A stretch of DNA of 64,000 nt. Origin: JACVRM01 sp963755085 (GTDB lineage Bacteria > Actinomycetota > Thermoleophilia > Gaiellales > Gaiellaceae). This document shows, in pieces, positions 1-8,464 of the stretch; position 1 is the first letter of the stretch, and every line of letters begins with the position of its first letter. The position numbers and the translations under genes were made by a program. The stretch is taken from contig CAVWIN010000008.1 in the NCBI GenBank assembly GCA_963755085.1, positions 62,001 to 126,000 on the forward strand. The letters are read 5' to 3'. Below the pieces are notes generated by a model. That model was not told where the DNA came from and did not search any database. It saw only the letters and a program-made list of their open reading frames with translations.

Positions 1-1014
1 ACGCTCCGCGCCGAGGGCTACGAGGGCCGCCTCACGGTCCTCGGCGCCGAGCCCGTCGCCCCGTACGAGCGGCCGGCGCTATCGAAGGAGTTCCTCGCGG
101 GCACGAAGCCGGCGGAACGGCTCCTGCTCCGGCCGCCGGGCTTCTGGGCCGAGCACGGCATCGAGCTGAAGCTCGGCGATCCGGTGATCGGCGTGGACAA
201 CGGATCGCGGGTCGCCGTGACCGCCGCCGGCGCCCTGCACGCATGGGACGCGCTGATCGTCGCGGCCGGCGCACGGCCGCGGCGGCTTCCGTTCCCCGCC
301 CCGGCGGGCGTGCACGAGCTCCGTACGCTCGCCGATGCCGCCGCGCTTCGCGAGGCGCTCGTGCCGGGCGCCCGACTCGTGGTCATCGGCGGCGGCTTCG
401 TCGGCGCCGAGGTGGCGTCGACCGCCCGGAGCCTCGGCGTCGAGGTGACCCTGCTCGACCTGGGGCCGGCGCCTTTCGCCGCCCTGGTCGGCAGCCAGCT
501 GGCGGAGACGCTGGCGACCCGCTTCCGCGAGCACGGCGTCGACCTGCGCACCGGCGTGCAGGCGGCGGGATTCCGCTCGGACGCGGACGGGTGCGTCTCC
601 GGCGTGGTCCTCGACGACGGCAGTATGGTCGCGTGCGACGTCGTGCTCGTCGCGATCGGCGCCGAGCGCGCCGACGAGCTCGCGGGCAACCGCGCGCCCG
701 GCGTCCACGTCGTCGGCGACGCAGCCGGCGGGCACGGCCACTGGACGGACGCCGCGACCGGCGGCGTGGCGCTCGCACGGCGCCTGCTCGGCCTCGAGCC
801 GCTGCCGGCGCAGCCGCCGTTCGTATGGTCGGACCAGTTCGGGCTTCGCCTCCAGTTCGTCGGCGACCCGGCGCATGCGTCGACGGTGGAGATGGAAGGC
901 GGCCCGGCGGACTTCGTCGCCCGTTACCGCGCACGCTCCGGCGCGCTCGTCGGCGCCGTCGCGGCGAACCGCCCGGCCGCCGTTGCCGCGCTACGGCGCG
1001 AGCTCGCCGCCTGA
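1..1014 (+). CDS. FAD-dependent NAD(P)H:ferredoxin/rubredoxin reductase, 5' end outside window
   Basis: The reading frame is open from base 1, so the start codon and the first FAD-binding glycine motif lie upstream. The visible part starts in the segment after that motif (PYERPALSKEFL), as in the ferredoxin/rubredoxin reductases that pass electrons from NAD(P)H to small iron-sulfur proteins, often for a P450 or dioxygenase. A second Rossmann motif (VVIGGGFVGAEVAS) near visible residue 127 would bind NAD(P)H. The second FAD contact (VHVVGDAAGG) is near residue 236. A reductase C-terminal domain (FVWSDQFGLRLQFVG) follows. The last 24 bases overlap the end of the convergent kinase gene. The partner ferredoxin or oxygenase is not in the window, so the exact electron acceptor is unknown. 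Confidence 0.9.
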   Translation, partial: TLRAEGYEGRLTVLGAEPVAPYERPALSKEFLAGTKPAERLLLRPPGFWAEHGIELKLGDPVIGVDNGSRVAVTAAGALHAWDALIVAAGARPRRLPFPAPAGVHELRTLADAAALREALVPGARLVVIGGGFVGAEVASTARSLGVEVTLLDLGPAPFAALVGSQLAETLATRFREHGVDLRTGVQAAGFRSDADGCVSGVVLDDGSMVACDVVLVAIGAERADELAGNRAPGVHVVGDAAGGHGHWTDAATGGVALARRLLGLEPLPAQPPFVWSDQFGLRLQFVGDPAHASTVEMEGGPADFVARYRARSGALVGAVAANRPAAVAALRRELAA

Positions 1015-1833
1015 AGCCAGCGCAATCGCCCCGAGCACGCCCGACCGCGGGGCGAGCTCGGGCGCGACCACGGCCGGTGCCTCGACGTAGCCCGTGAGCA
1101 CAGCGTCCAGCTCGCCGCGGACGCCTTCCAGCAGCCCGCCCCGGCTCAGGACTCCGCCGCCGAGCACGATCCGCTGCGGCGAGAGCACGGCCACCACCGC
1201 AGCCAGGCCGAGAGCGAGGTAGCGAGCCTCGAGCCGCCAGGCAGCCGGATCGTCCAGCTCCTCGCCGCGCCGGCCCCAGCGCGCCGCGATCGCCGGTCCC
1301 GAGGCGAGCCCCTCCCAGCAGTCGCCGTGGAACGGGCACGTGCCCGGGAATGGGTCCTCCGGGTCGTGCGGGATCCGCACGTGGCCGAACTCGGGATGGG
1401 TCAGGCCGTGCAGGAGCCTGCCGGCGGCCATTCCCCCTCCGCCGATGCCCGTCCCCACCGTGACGTAGGCGAAGGTGTCCAGCCCGCGCGCGGCGCCCCA
1501 GCGGTGCTCGCCGAGCGCGGCCGCGTTGACGTCCGTGTCGAACACGACCGGCACGCCGAGCTCCCGCCTGATCGGCCCTACAAGATCGGTGTCGGCCCAG
1601 CCGGGCTTCGGCGTCGTCGTGATCCAGCCGCGCCGCAGGTCGACCGGCCCGAAGGAGCCGATGCCGACCGCGTCAACCGGCTCGCCCTCGCGGAAGAACG
1701 CAACCGCGCGGGCGATCGTCTCGTCCGGCGTCGTCGTCGGGATCGTCACCTCGGCGCGCAGGTCGTCCGGCCCCGTGCCGACGGCGCACATCCATTTCGT
1801 GCCGCCGGTCTCGATGCCGCCGAACGCAGCCAC
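991..1833 (-). CDS. ROK-family sugar kinase, fructokinase-like
   Basis: This 280-residue protein is a ROK-type kinase that should phosphorylate a hexose with ATP in the cytoplasm. The N-terminal phosphate loop reads GGIETGGTK. The catalytic aspartate lies in FDTDVNAA, followed by the glycine-rich TVGTGIGGG. A zinc site typical of ROK proteins is visible as HPEFGHVRIPH followed by CPFHGDC. Compact length and the GGIETGGTK start favour fructokinase (EC 2.7.1.4) over glucokinase or a ROK repressor, and there is no N-terminal DNA-binding domain. Translation begins at GTG 1833, 19 bases from the divergent dehydrogenase start at 1853, so the two promoters must overlap. The specific sugar is inferred only from family resemblance. 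Confidence 0.88.
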   Translation of the reverse strand: MAAFGGIETGGTKWMCAVGTGPDDLRAEVTIPTTTPDETIARAVAFFREGEPVDAVGIGSFGPVDLRRGWITTTPKPGWADTDLVGPIRRELGVPVVFDTDVNAAALGEHRWGAARGLDTFAYVTVGTGIGGGGMAAGRLLHGLTHPEFGHVRIPHDPEDPFPGTCPFHGDCWEGLASGPAIAARWGRRGEELDDPAAWRLEARYLALGLAAVVAVLSPQRIVLGGGVLSRGGLLEGVRGELDAVLTGYVEAPAVVAPELAPRSGVLGAIALASGGELAP

Positions 1834-1852
1834 GTGCTATCGCTATCACGCT

Positions 1853-2821
1853 GTGGCGGCGCCCGCGACCTCGACCCTGCGCTGGGGGCTCATGTCCACT
1901 GCGCGCATCAACGACCGCGTGCTCGCGGCCGCGGCCCTGTCCGACCGGGCCGAGATCGTGGCCGTCGGCGGCCGCGACGGCGCGGTCACCCAGGCGTATG
2001 CGCGGCAGCACGGCATCGAGCGGGCGCACGCCAGCTACGAGGCGCTGGTCTCCGACCCCGAGGTCGACGCGGTGTACATCTCGCTGCCCAACGGGCTCCA
2101 TATCGAGTGGAGCATCCGCGCGCTCGAGGCCGGCAAGCACGTGCTCTGCGAGAAGCCGCTCTCACCGCACCCCGAGGACGTGGAGGCGGCGTTCGAGGTC
2201 GCCGAGCGCGAAGGGCTCGTGCTCTCGGAGGCGTTCATGTGGCGCCACCACCCGCAGACGCACGAGCTGCTGCGCCTCGTCCGGGAAGGCGCCGCCGGGC
2301 CCATCCGGGTCGTGCGGGCGCAGTTCAGCTTCGTGCTCTCCGGCACAGCCGACATCCGCCTCGACCCGGAGCTCGAGGGCGGCGCGCTGATGGACGTGGG
2401 CTGCTACTGCGTCAGCGCGATCCGAGCGATCGCCGGCGAGCCGCTCTCGCTCGCCGGCGAAGAGGTGCTCGGCCCGAGCGGCGTCGACCTGGTGTTCGCC
2501 GGAACGGCGCGCTGCCCCGACGACGTGCTTGCCCACTTCGACTGCGGGTTCGCGATGCCGTACCGCGCCGGGATCGAGGTGGCCGGCGAGGACGGCGTCA
2601 TCGTCGTCCGCGATCCCTGGCATGCCACGGAGCCGGGCATCGAGGTGCACCGCGAGGACGGCGTCGAGCGGATCGACATGCCCCACGCCGACTCGTACCA
2701 GCTCGAGCTCGAGAACGTCGCCGACGCGATCAGCGGCGCGGCGCCGCTCCTCCTCGGCCGCGACGACGCCCTCGGCCAGGCGCGCGCCATCGAGGCCCTC
2801 TACCGTTCGGCGGGCTCGTGA
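1853..2821 (+). CDS. Gfo/Idh/MocA-family NAD(P)-dependent oxidoreductase
   Basis: The 322-residue product is a Gfo/Idh/MocA dehydrogenase, a family that oxidises or reduces sugars and cyclitols with NAD(P). The first strand LRWGLMSTARIN needs a start upstream of the internal ATG at 1892, and GTG 1853 is the in-frame choice that keeps the whole Rossmann fold while staying clear of the divergent kinase. The family lysine motif is CEKPLS near residue 103. EAFMWRHHPQ and GGALMDVGCYCV match the substrate-binding half. Its stop overlaps the GTG start of the aldo/keto reductase (GTGA), so the two are translationally coupled and probably act on related carbohydrates. The substrate cannot be read from the sequence. 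Confidence 0.88.
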   Translation: MAAPATSTLRWGLMSTARINDRVLAAAALSDRAEIVAVGGRDGAVTQAYARQHGIERAHASYEALVSDPEVDAVYISLPNGLHIEWSIRALEAGKHVLCEKPLSPHPEDVEAAFEVAEREGLVLSEAFMWRHHPQTHELLRLVREGAAGPIRVVRAQFSFVLSGTADIRLDPELEGGALMDVGCYCVSAIRAIAGEPLSLAGEEVLGPSGVDLVFAGTARCPDDVLAHFDCGFAMPYRAGIEVAGEDGVIVVRDPWHATEPGIEVHREDGVERIDMPHADSYQLELENVADAISGAAPLLLGRDDALGQARAIEALYRSAGS

Positions 2822-3837
2822 CCTACGTTGCCGCCACCGACCGCTACGACGGCATGCCGTACCGGCGCTCGGGCCGGTCGGGCCTGAAGCTGCCGGCGAT
2901 GGCGCTCGGCTTCTGGCAGAACTTCGGCGGCGAGCGCCCGCTGGAGCACAGCCGCACCATCGTGCGCCGGGCGTTCGACCTCGGCATCACGCACTTCGAC
3001 CTCGCCAACAACTACGGCCCGCCGTACGGCTCCGCCGAGGAGACGTTCGGGACGCTGATGGACAAGGACCTGCGGCCGTACCGCGATGAGCTCGTCATCT
3101 CGACGAAGGCCGGCTGGGACATGTGGCCGGGACCGTACGGCGAGTTCGGCTCGCGCAAGTACCTGCTCGCGAGCCTCGACCAGTCGCTCGCGCGCATGCA
3201 GCTCGACTATGTCGACATCTTCTACTCGCACCGCCCCGACCCCGAGACGCCGTTCGAGGAGACGATGGGCGCGCTCGACACGGCCGTGCGGCAAGGCAAG
3301 GCGCTCTACGCCGGGATCTCGTCGTACTCGGCGGAGCAGACGCGCGAGGCGCACCGGATCCTGACATCGCTGGGCACGCCGCTCCTCATCCACCAGCCGT
3401 CGTACTCGATGCTGAACCGCTGGATCGAGGACGGCCTCCTGGACGTGCTCGGCGAGCTCGGCATCGGCTGCATCGTCTTCTCGCCGCTCGCGCAGGGGAT
3501 GCTCAGCGACCGCTACCTGCACGGGATCCCGGAGGGCTCGCGCGCGACACAGCACGGATCGCTCTCGACGGACATGCTCACCGACCAGGCGCTGGCCAAG
3601 ATCCGCGCGCTGAACGAGATCGCACAGCGGCGCGGGCAGACGCTCGCGCAGATGGCGCTCGCCTGGACGCTGCGCGACCCGCGCGTGACGTCGACGCTGC
3701 CGGGCGCGTCGAGCATCGAGCAGTTCGAGGCGAACGTGGCAGCGCTCGACCGGCTCGACTTCTCGGACGACGAGCTGGCCGAGATCGACCGCTACGCGAC
3801 GGACAGCGACATCAACCTCTGGGCGGGGGCGGAATAG
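2818..3837 (+). CDS. Aldo/keto reductase, YghZ-like
   Basis: The 339-residue protein has the length and motifs of YghZ-type aldo/keto reductases (L-glyceraldehyde-3-phosphate reductase group), NADPH-dependent TIM-barrel enzymes. The catalytic set is visible: Asp and Tyr in FDLANNYG, Lys in ISTKAGW and His in FYSHRPDP. The N-terminal YRRSGRSGLKLPAMALG segment is typical. The start is GTG 2818, whose last two bases begin the stop of the preceding dehydrogenase, so the open frame further upstream is not coding. The last 26 bases overlap the convergent cyclase-AAA gene. The physiological aldehyde or ketone is unknown. Confidence 0.9.
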   Translation: MTYVAATDRYDGMPYRRSGRSGLKLPAMALGFWQNFGGERPLEHSRTIVRRAFDLGITHFDLANNYGPPYGSAEETFGTLMDKDLRPYRDELVISTKAGWDMWPGPYGEFGSRKYLLASLDQSLARMQLDYVDIFYSHRPDPETPFEETMGALDTAVRQGKALYAGISSYSAEQTREAHRILTSLGTPLLIHQPSYSMLNRWIEDGLLDVLGELGIGCIVFSPLAQGMLSDRYLHGIPEGSRATQHGSLSTDMLTDQALAKIRALNEIAQRRGQTLAQMALAWTLRDPRVTSTLPGASSIEQFEANVAALDRLDFSDDELAEIDRYATDSDINLWAGAE

Positions 3838-6799
3838 CCGCAAGCAAGCGCTCGGTCTCGCGGATCATCGGCAGGATCTCCTTGCGGCGGTAGGCGGCGA
3901 GCGCCTGCTCGAGCGCCGCCCGCTCTTCGTCGGGCCGGCCGGCGGCGTGGTGCACGTACGCGAGCGCGCGGTACGCGTCGCCATGCATGAGCGGGAAGTC
4001 CGTCTCGAGCGCATAGCGGACGGCGTCTCGCGCGAGCTCGTCCGCCGCGACGAGTTCGCCGCGGTCCGCGGCCACCCGGGCGCGTACCCCGCGTCCGATG
4101 GCGAAGTTGACGACGTCTTCGGCGCCGCCCAGGTTCTCCCCTTCGATCGCCGTCCGCTCCGCTTCGTCGCGCTCGCCAGAGGCGTAGAGGACCTCGGCGA
4201 GGAGGACGGCGGTCGTCGAGGCGAACCCCACCGCTCCGAGCCGGAGCAGGTTGCGATACGCGTCCTCGGCGAGCCGCCGGGCCTCGGTCGTGTTCCCGGA
4301 CCAGAGCTCGATGAGCACCGGCGCCTGCATCGAAGCGTGGGCCACGATCTCGTCGCCGACCTCGAGGTGCACGGCGCAGAGGCGGTCGCTCAGCGCGCGC
4401 ACCTCGCCGCGGTGGCCGCGGTTTGCGGCACGATGCATACGGACGAACAACGCGCCTGTCTGTGCCAATCGCGTCTCTGCGTGGTGCCGTTCCAGCTCCT
4501 CGATGACAGCCAGCTCCTCGCTCGGGCCGAACGGTCCCCAAGCGACGGCAGCCGCGACGTGGTACGCACACACACCGCGAAGGCGCTCGTCGCCCGCCCG
4601 CGTGGCGTGCTCCAAGGCCAGGCGGGCGGTGCGCACGTAGGGCCCGGCGCGACTCCCGATCCAGTCGACGTCCGCAGCGAGCAGGTACGCACGGGCGAGC
4701 GCGGTGTCGTCACCGGCGGTCTCGAGCCAGGACAGGACATCGTCCAGCACCGCGGTCGCCTCCGCGGTCGCACCGTGCGGGTCGTTCATCAGCCGCGCGT
4801 GGACGGCGAGAACGCGTGCCTGCGCCCGCACCAGCGGGTCCGCGGAACGGGTCAGCGGCGCGAGGAGCGCGGCCGTCTTGTCGTAGCCGCCCGCGGCCTG
4901 GGACGAGTCCGCGAGGATTAGCGTGAACACTGCTGATTCGGGGTCGCCTGCGGGGAAGAGGACGAGCGAGCGCTCGAGCAGATTCCCTGCGGCGTGGAGA
5001 TCGGTGCGGCCGAGCGCCGCGCGCCCCGCGCGCCCGAGGTGCCGGGCTGCGCGCGCCGCGAGCGAGGCGTCGTCGGTGCCGAGCTCCCGGCGATACTCGA
5101 CGGCCTGCTCCAGGTGGAACCCGACGATCTCATCGAGCTCGACGAGGTCAGTGCGGCTCTCCAGCCAGTCCGCAAACCGGGCGTGCAGCTCGGCGCGCGT
5201 CTCCTTCGGCAGCGACTCGTAGGCGGCGTCCCGGATCAGCAGGTGACGGAAACGGAACGCGTCCTCACCCGGAAACGTGGGCTGGTCCGGACGGATCAGC
5301 TCCTTGCGGACGAGCCCGACGAGGTTTCGCTCGACACCGTCGCGAGCGGCCTCCGGTGCGAGCTCACGCACCGCGGACTGGTGGAAGACCTGCCCTTCCA
5401 CGGCCCCGCGCTCGATGACGCCCCGCTCGTCGTGGCCGAGCCGGTCGAGGCGCGCCTGGAGCAGCGCGTGGATCGTGGACGGCACGCCGATGTCCCCGCC
5501 GTCGCGCGCCAGGGCCAGCATCTCCTCGGCGAACAACGGGTTGCCCTCTGCGACCTGGATGATCCGCGCCCGCGTCGCGGCATCGACGTCGCCGTCCAGC
5601 TCCTCGATGAGCTGTGCGCACTCGTCGGCCGTCAGCGGCTCGAGCAGGAGCGTCGTCGCGTTCAGCTTGCCCCCGCCCCAGCCGGGCCGCTCGTCCAGGA
5701 GCTCGGGGCGCGCCAGGCAAAGGAGCAAGATCGGCGCGCCGCGTGAGAGATCGGCGATGTGGTCGAGCAGGTCGAGGAAGGTCGGCTCGGCCCAATGGAT
5801 GTCGTCGAACACGACGACGAGCGGCCGCTCGCGGGCGACCTCCTCGAGGAGGCGGCGGATGAGGAGGAACAGCTCGTTCGGCGACGAGGCGCCGGCGACG
5901 AGCCGGTCGATGGTCGGACCGGCGCGCGGGCCGAGCTGCTTCAGCACCTCGACGACGGGCCAGAACGTGATGCCTTCGCCGTAGTCGAGGCAGCGGCCGC
6001 GGACGACCTGGGCGTCCGACCCGGCGAGGAACTCGGCGACCAGACGGGACTTGCCGACGCCCGCCGACCCGAGCAGCGTGAACAGGTGGCACGACGACTC
6101 GCTCACCGAGCGGCTCGCGGCCTGGCGGAGGACTTCGAGCTCGCGGCCGCGACCGACGAGCGGCGCGTCGAGGTGCCGCGCGAGGGCGGGCGCCGCCAGG
6201 TCGACGTCGGTGAGCCGGAACGCGTCGACCGTGCCCTTGCCCTTGGCGTCGACGGCGACCGGCTCGCAGGACACGGCGTCCCGGACGAGCCGCCGGGTGT
6301 CCGCACCGATCAGCACTTCGCCCGCCGCGGCCGCCTGCTCCAGCCGCGCCGCGATGTTCACGGCGTCGCCGGTGACGAGCGTGTCGCCCTCCCCGGCGAC
6401 CACCTCGCCCGTGTTGACGCCGATCCGCGCGGCCAGGCCGAGCGCAGGCACCGCAGCGCGCATCTCCCAGGCCGCCCGCACCGCACGCAGCGCATCGTCC
6501 TCGTGCGCTACCGGCACGCCGAACACCGCCATGACCGCGTCGCCCACGAACTTCTCGACCGTGCCGCCGTGGCGTTCGAGGATCATGCGCATCTCGTCGT
6601 AGTACGAGCGCATCGTCCGGCGGAGCGTCTCCGGGTCGGTGCGGCCCCCGAGCTCGGTCGACCCGCTCAGGTCGCAGAAGAGGATCGTGACGACCTTGCG
6701 GACCTCACGGGGAGCCTCGGCGGGCGCCAGCGCCGCCCCGCAGCTGCCGCAGAAGCGGAAGCCGTCCGGGTTCTCGCTGCCGCAGGCTGCGCAGAGCAC
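3812..6799 (-). CDS. Zinc-ribbon / class III nucleotidyl cyclase / AAA ATPase / TPR regulator
   Basis: This 995-residue cytoplasmic protein joins four modules. Residues 1-25 form a zinc ribbon (CAAC and CGSC). Residues about 38-200 form a class III cyclase domain with the metal aspartates in FCDLSG and VGDAVMAVFG, a Lys before the second motif and the NIAARLEQ segment carrying the Asn and Arg needed for catalysis. A STAND-type ATPase follows, with Walker A GSAGVGKS and Walker B VVVFDDIHW. The C-terminal half is helical and TPR-like. Such proteins probably make cAMP or act as ligand-gated switches; the partner is unknown. It starts at GTG 6799. The catalytic residues look intact, unlike the cyclase-like domain in the BTAD protein at 18203. 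Confidence 0.88.
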   Translation of the reverse strand: MLCAACGSENPDGFRFCGSCGAALAPAEAPREVRKVVTILFCDLSGSTELGGRTDPETLRRTMRSYYDEMRMILERHGGTVEKFVGDAVMAVFGVPVAHEDDALRAVRAAWEMRAAVPALGLAARIGVNTGEVVAGEGDTLVTGDAVNIAARLEQAAAAGEVLIGADTRRLVRDAVSCEPVAVDAKGKGTVDAFRLTDVDLAAPALARHLDAPLVGRGRELEVLRQAASRSVSESSCHLFTLLGSAGVGKSRLVAEFLAGSDAQVVRGRCLDYGEGITFWPVVEVLKQLGPRAGPTIDRLVAGASSPNELFLLIRRLLEEVARERPLVVVFDDIHWAEPTFLDLLDHIADLSRGAPILLLCLARPELLDERPGWGGGKLNATTLLLEPLTADECAQLIEELDGDVDAATRARIIQVAEGNPLFAEEMLALARDGGDIGVPSTIHALLQARLDRLGHDERGVIERGAVEGQVFHQSAVRELAPEAARDGVERNLVGLVRKELIRPDQPTFPGEDAFRFRHLLIRDAAYESLPKETRAELHARFADWLESRTDLVELDEIVGFHLEQAVEYRRELGTDDASLAARAARHLGRAGRAALGRTDLHAAGNLLERSLVLFPAGDPESAVFTLILADSSQAAGGYDKTAALLAPLTRSADPLVRAQARVLAVHARLMNDPHGATAEATAVLDDVLSWLETAGDDTALARAYLLAADVDWIGSRAGPYVRTARLALEHATRAGDERLRGVCAYHVAAAVAWGPFGPSEELAVIEELERHHAETRLAQTGALFVRMHRAANRGHRGEVRALSDRLCAVHLEVGDEIVAHASMQAPVLIELWSGNTTEARRLAEDAYRNLLRLGAVGFASTTAVLLAEVLYASGERDEAERTAIEGENLGGAEDVVNFAIGRGVRARVAADRGELVAADELARDAVRYALETDFPLMHGDAYRALAYVHHAAGRPDEERAALEQALAAYRRKEILPMIRETERLLAAIPPPPRG

Positions 6800-6817
6800 C
6801 CGCCGAATGTACTCCCG

Positions 6818-8017
6818 TTACTTCGTGAAGCGAACGGCCTCCTCCGCGCCGCGCGTGGCGTCGCCGGCGCTGTAGGAGTGCGCCCCGGTCCCCGCGAGCG
6901 CACCGCCGGCGACGATCAGGTACTCGTCGCGGATCGGGCTCCCGTCGAACCAGCACTCGAGGATCTCGCGCGTCCCGGCCGCGTAGCGGGCCTGGGCCGA
7001 CAGCGTCGTGCCCGACACGTGCGGGGTCATCCCGTTGTGGGGCATCGACCGCCACGGATGGTCACCCGGGGCCGGCTGCGGGAACCAGACGTCGCCGGCG
7101 TAGCCGGCCAGCTGCCCACTCTGGCAGGCACGCGCGACCGCGTCGGCGTCACAGATCTTCCCGCGGGCCGTGTTCACGAGGTAGGCGCCCCGCTTCATCT
7201 TCCCGATCAGCTCCTCGCCGAAGAGGTGCTCGGTCTCCGGGTGCAGCGGCGCGTTGATCGTCACGACGTCGCAGACCGGGACGAGCGATGCCGCGTCCTC
7301 ATGGAACGTGAGGCCGAGCTCCTGCTCGATCTCGGCCGGCAGCCGGTGACGGTCGGTGTAGTGCAGGCCGACCTCGAACGGCTTCAGTCGCCGCAGCACC
7401 GCCGAGCCGATCCGCCCCGCGCCGACCGTCCCGACCTGCATGCCCTCGAGGTCGTACGCGCGTGAGACGCAGTCGGCGATGTTCCAGCCGCCGCGGACGG
7501 CCCACTCGTGCGACGGCAGGTAGTTGCGGACGAGCGCGAGAATCAGCATCACGACGTGCTCGGCGACGCTGATGCTGTTGCAGTACGTCACCTCCGCGAC
7601 CGTCACGCCGCCGTCGATCGCCGCCTGCAGGTCGACGTGATCGGAGCCGATGCCGGCGGTGATCGCCAGCTTCAGGTTGGGCGCCTTCGCGAAGCGGTCG
7701 GCGGTGAGGTAGGCCGGCCAGAACGGCTGCGAGATGACGACGTCGGCCTCCGGCAGGCGCCGCTCGAACTCCGAGTCGGGCCCGTCTTTGTCAGCCGTGA
7801 CGATCAGCGTGTGACCGGCCGCCTCGAGGAACGGTCGCAGGCCGAGCTCGCCGGACACGCTGCCGAGCAGCTCGCCGGGCGTGAAGTCGATCGCCTTCGG
7901 CGCCGGCGTCGATTGCCCGTCGAAGTAGTGCGTGATCTTGGGGATGCCGTCCAGCGCGTAGGCCGGCGGGTACCCGTCGAACGGGTCGTCGTAGAGCACG
8001 CAGAGGATGGTCGCCAT
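6818..8017 (-). CDS. fdh: NAD-dependent formate dehydrogenase
   Basis: The 399-residue product oxidises formate to CO2 with NAD+ (EC 1.17.1.9) and is close in length to the metal-free bacterial enzymes. It carries the formate-specific segment QPFWPAYLTADR, the NAD motif GAGRIGSAVLRRL and the NSISVAEHVVM helix. The catalytic arginine is in NTARGKI, and the Gln/His pair is in QPAPGDHPWR and MTPHVSGTT. The open frame extends further upstream, but ATG 8017 is preceded by a strong AGGGAGG ribosome site and starts the conserved N-terminus MATILCVLYDDP. The gene stands alone, 18 bases from the cyclase-AAA gene. It could supply NADH from formate or remove formate from C1 and other catabolism. Confidence 0.95.
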   Translation of the reverse strand: MATILCVLYDDPFDGYPPAYALDGIPKITHYFDGQSTPAPKAIDFTPGELLGSVSGELGLRPFLEAAGHTLIVTADKDGPDSEFERRLPEADVVISQPFWPAYLTADRFAKAPNLKLAITAGIGSDHVDLQAAIDGGVTVAEVTYCNSISVAEHVVMLILALVRNYLPSHEWAVRGGWNIADCVSRAYDLEGMQVGTVGAGRIGSAVLRRLKPFEVGLHYTDRHRLPAEIEQELGLTFHEDAASLVPVCDVVTINAPLHPETEHLFGEELIGKMKRGAYLVNTARGKICDADAVARACQSGQLAGYAGDVWFPQPAPGDHPWRSMPHNGMTPHVSGTTLSAQARYAAGTREILECWFDGSPIRDEYLIVAGGALAGTGAHSYSAGDATRGAEEAVRFTK

Positions 8018-8088
8018 TGGTCCCTCCCTGGTCGCGAAGCCAGCAGGATCCCCCATCGTCCCGCCACGCGCATGCGGGAACTCGCGGA

Positions 8089-8333
8089 TCAGGATCGACC
8101 TAGCGCCTGAACACGATCGGCGCGCAGCTGCGCCCGCAGCGCTTCGACGCGCCGGAAGTCGTACCGGGCTCGCAGTGCGGGAACGCCGGCGATCGTCGTG
8201 ACGCCGACCACGGCCGTCGGCCCGAACGGCGTCTGCGGCATGCGCGCCGCGCCCCGCCAGTCGAACCACTGCATCTGGGCGGCTCCGGCGGCAGGGCAAG
8301 CACCAGCGCGATTGCCATGCCGACCGACGTCAT
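8089..8333 (-). pseudogene. Possible small secreted/membrane protein, frame interrupted
   Basis: The 447 bases between fdh and lysC hold no intact recognisable gene. On the minus strand, a frame from ATG 8333 gives a hydrophobic signal-like start (SVGMAIALVLAL), and a second frame from about 8285 to 8089 gives a protein-like sequence (QMQWFDWRGAARMPQTPFG) ending RVQALGRS. A 1-base shift near 8300 would join them into a protein of about 80 residues with a leader peptide. No family is recognised. It may be chance, as GC-rich DNA makes long open frames. The rest of the gap, upstream of lysC, shows nothing I can name. Confidence 0.25.
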
Positions 8334-8464
8334 GACGAACACGTGCCCTCCCCGGGTCGGCATCACCGCCGTCTGTAGAACGCTATCGCGCCGCGAACGG
8401 TTTTCGCAGGGCTCCCTTCGCACGCGCGCTCGGCGATGGATCAGCCAGGATGAGATACGTGCCA

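Noticed and set aside
1327..2817. Long open frame continuous with the aldo/keto reductase
   Set aside because: It covers the antisense of the ROK kinase and another frame of the Gfo/Idh/MocA gene; the family N-terminus begins at GTG 2818.
5759..7465. 568-codon open frame opposite the cyclase-AAA and fdh genes
   Set aside because: It spans the antisense of two well-supported genes and shows no domain.
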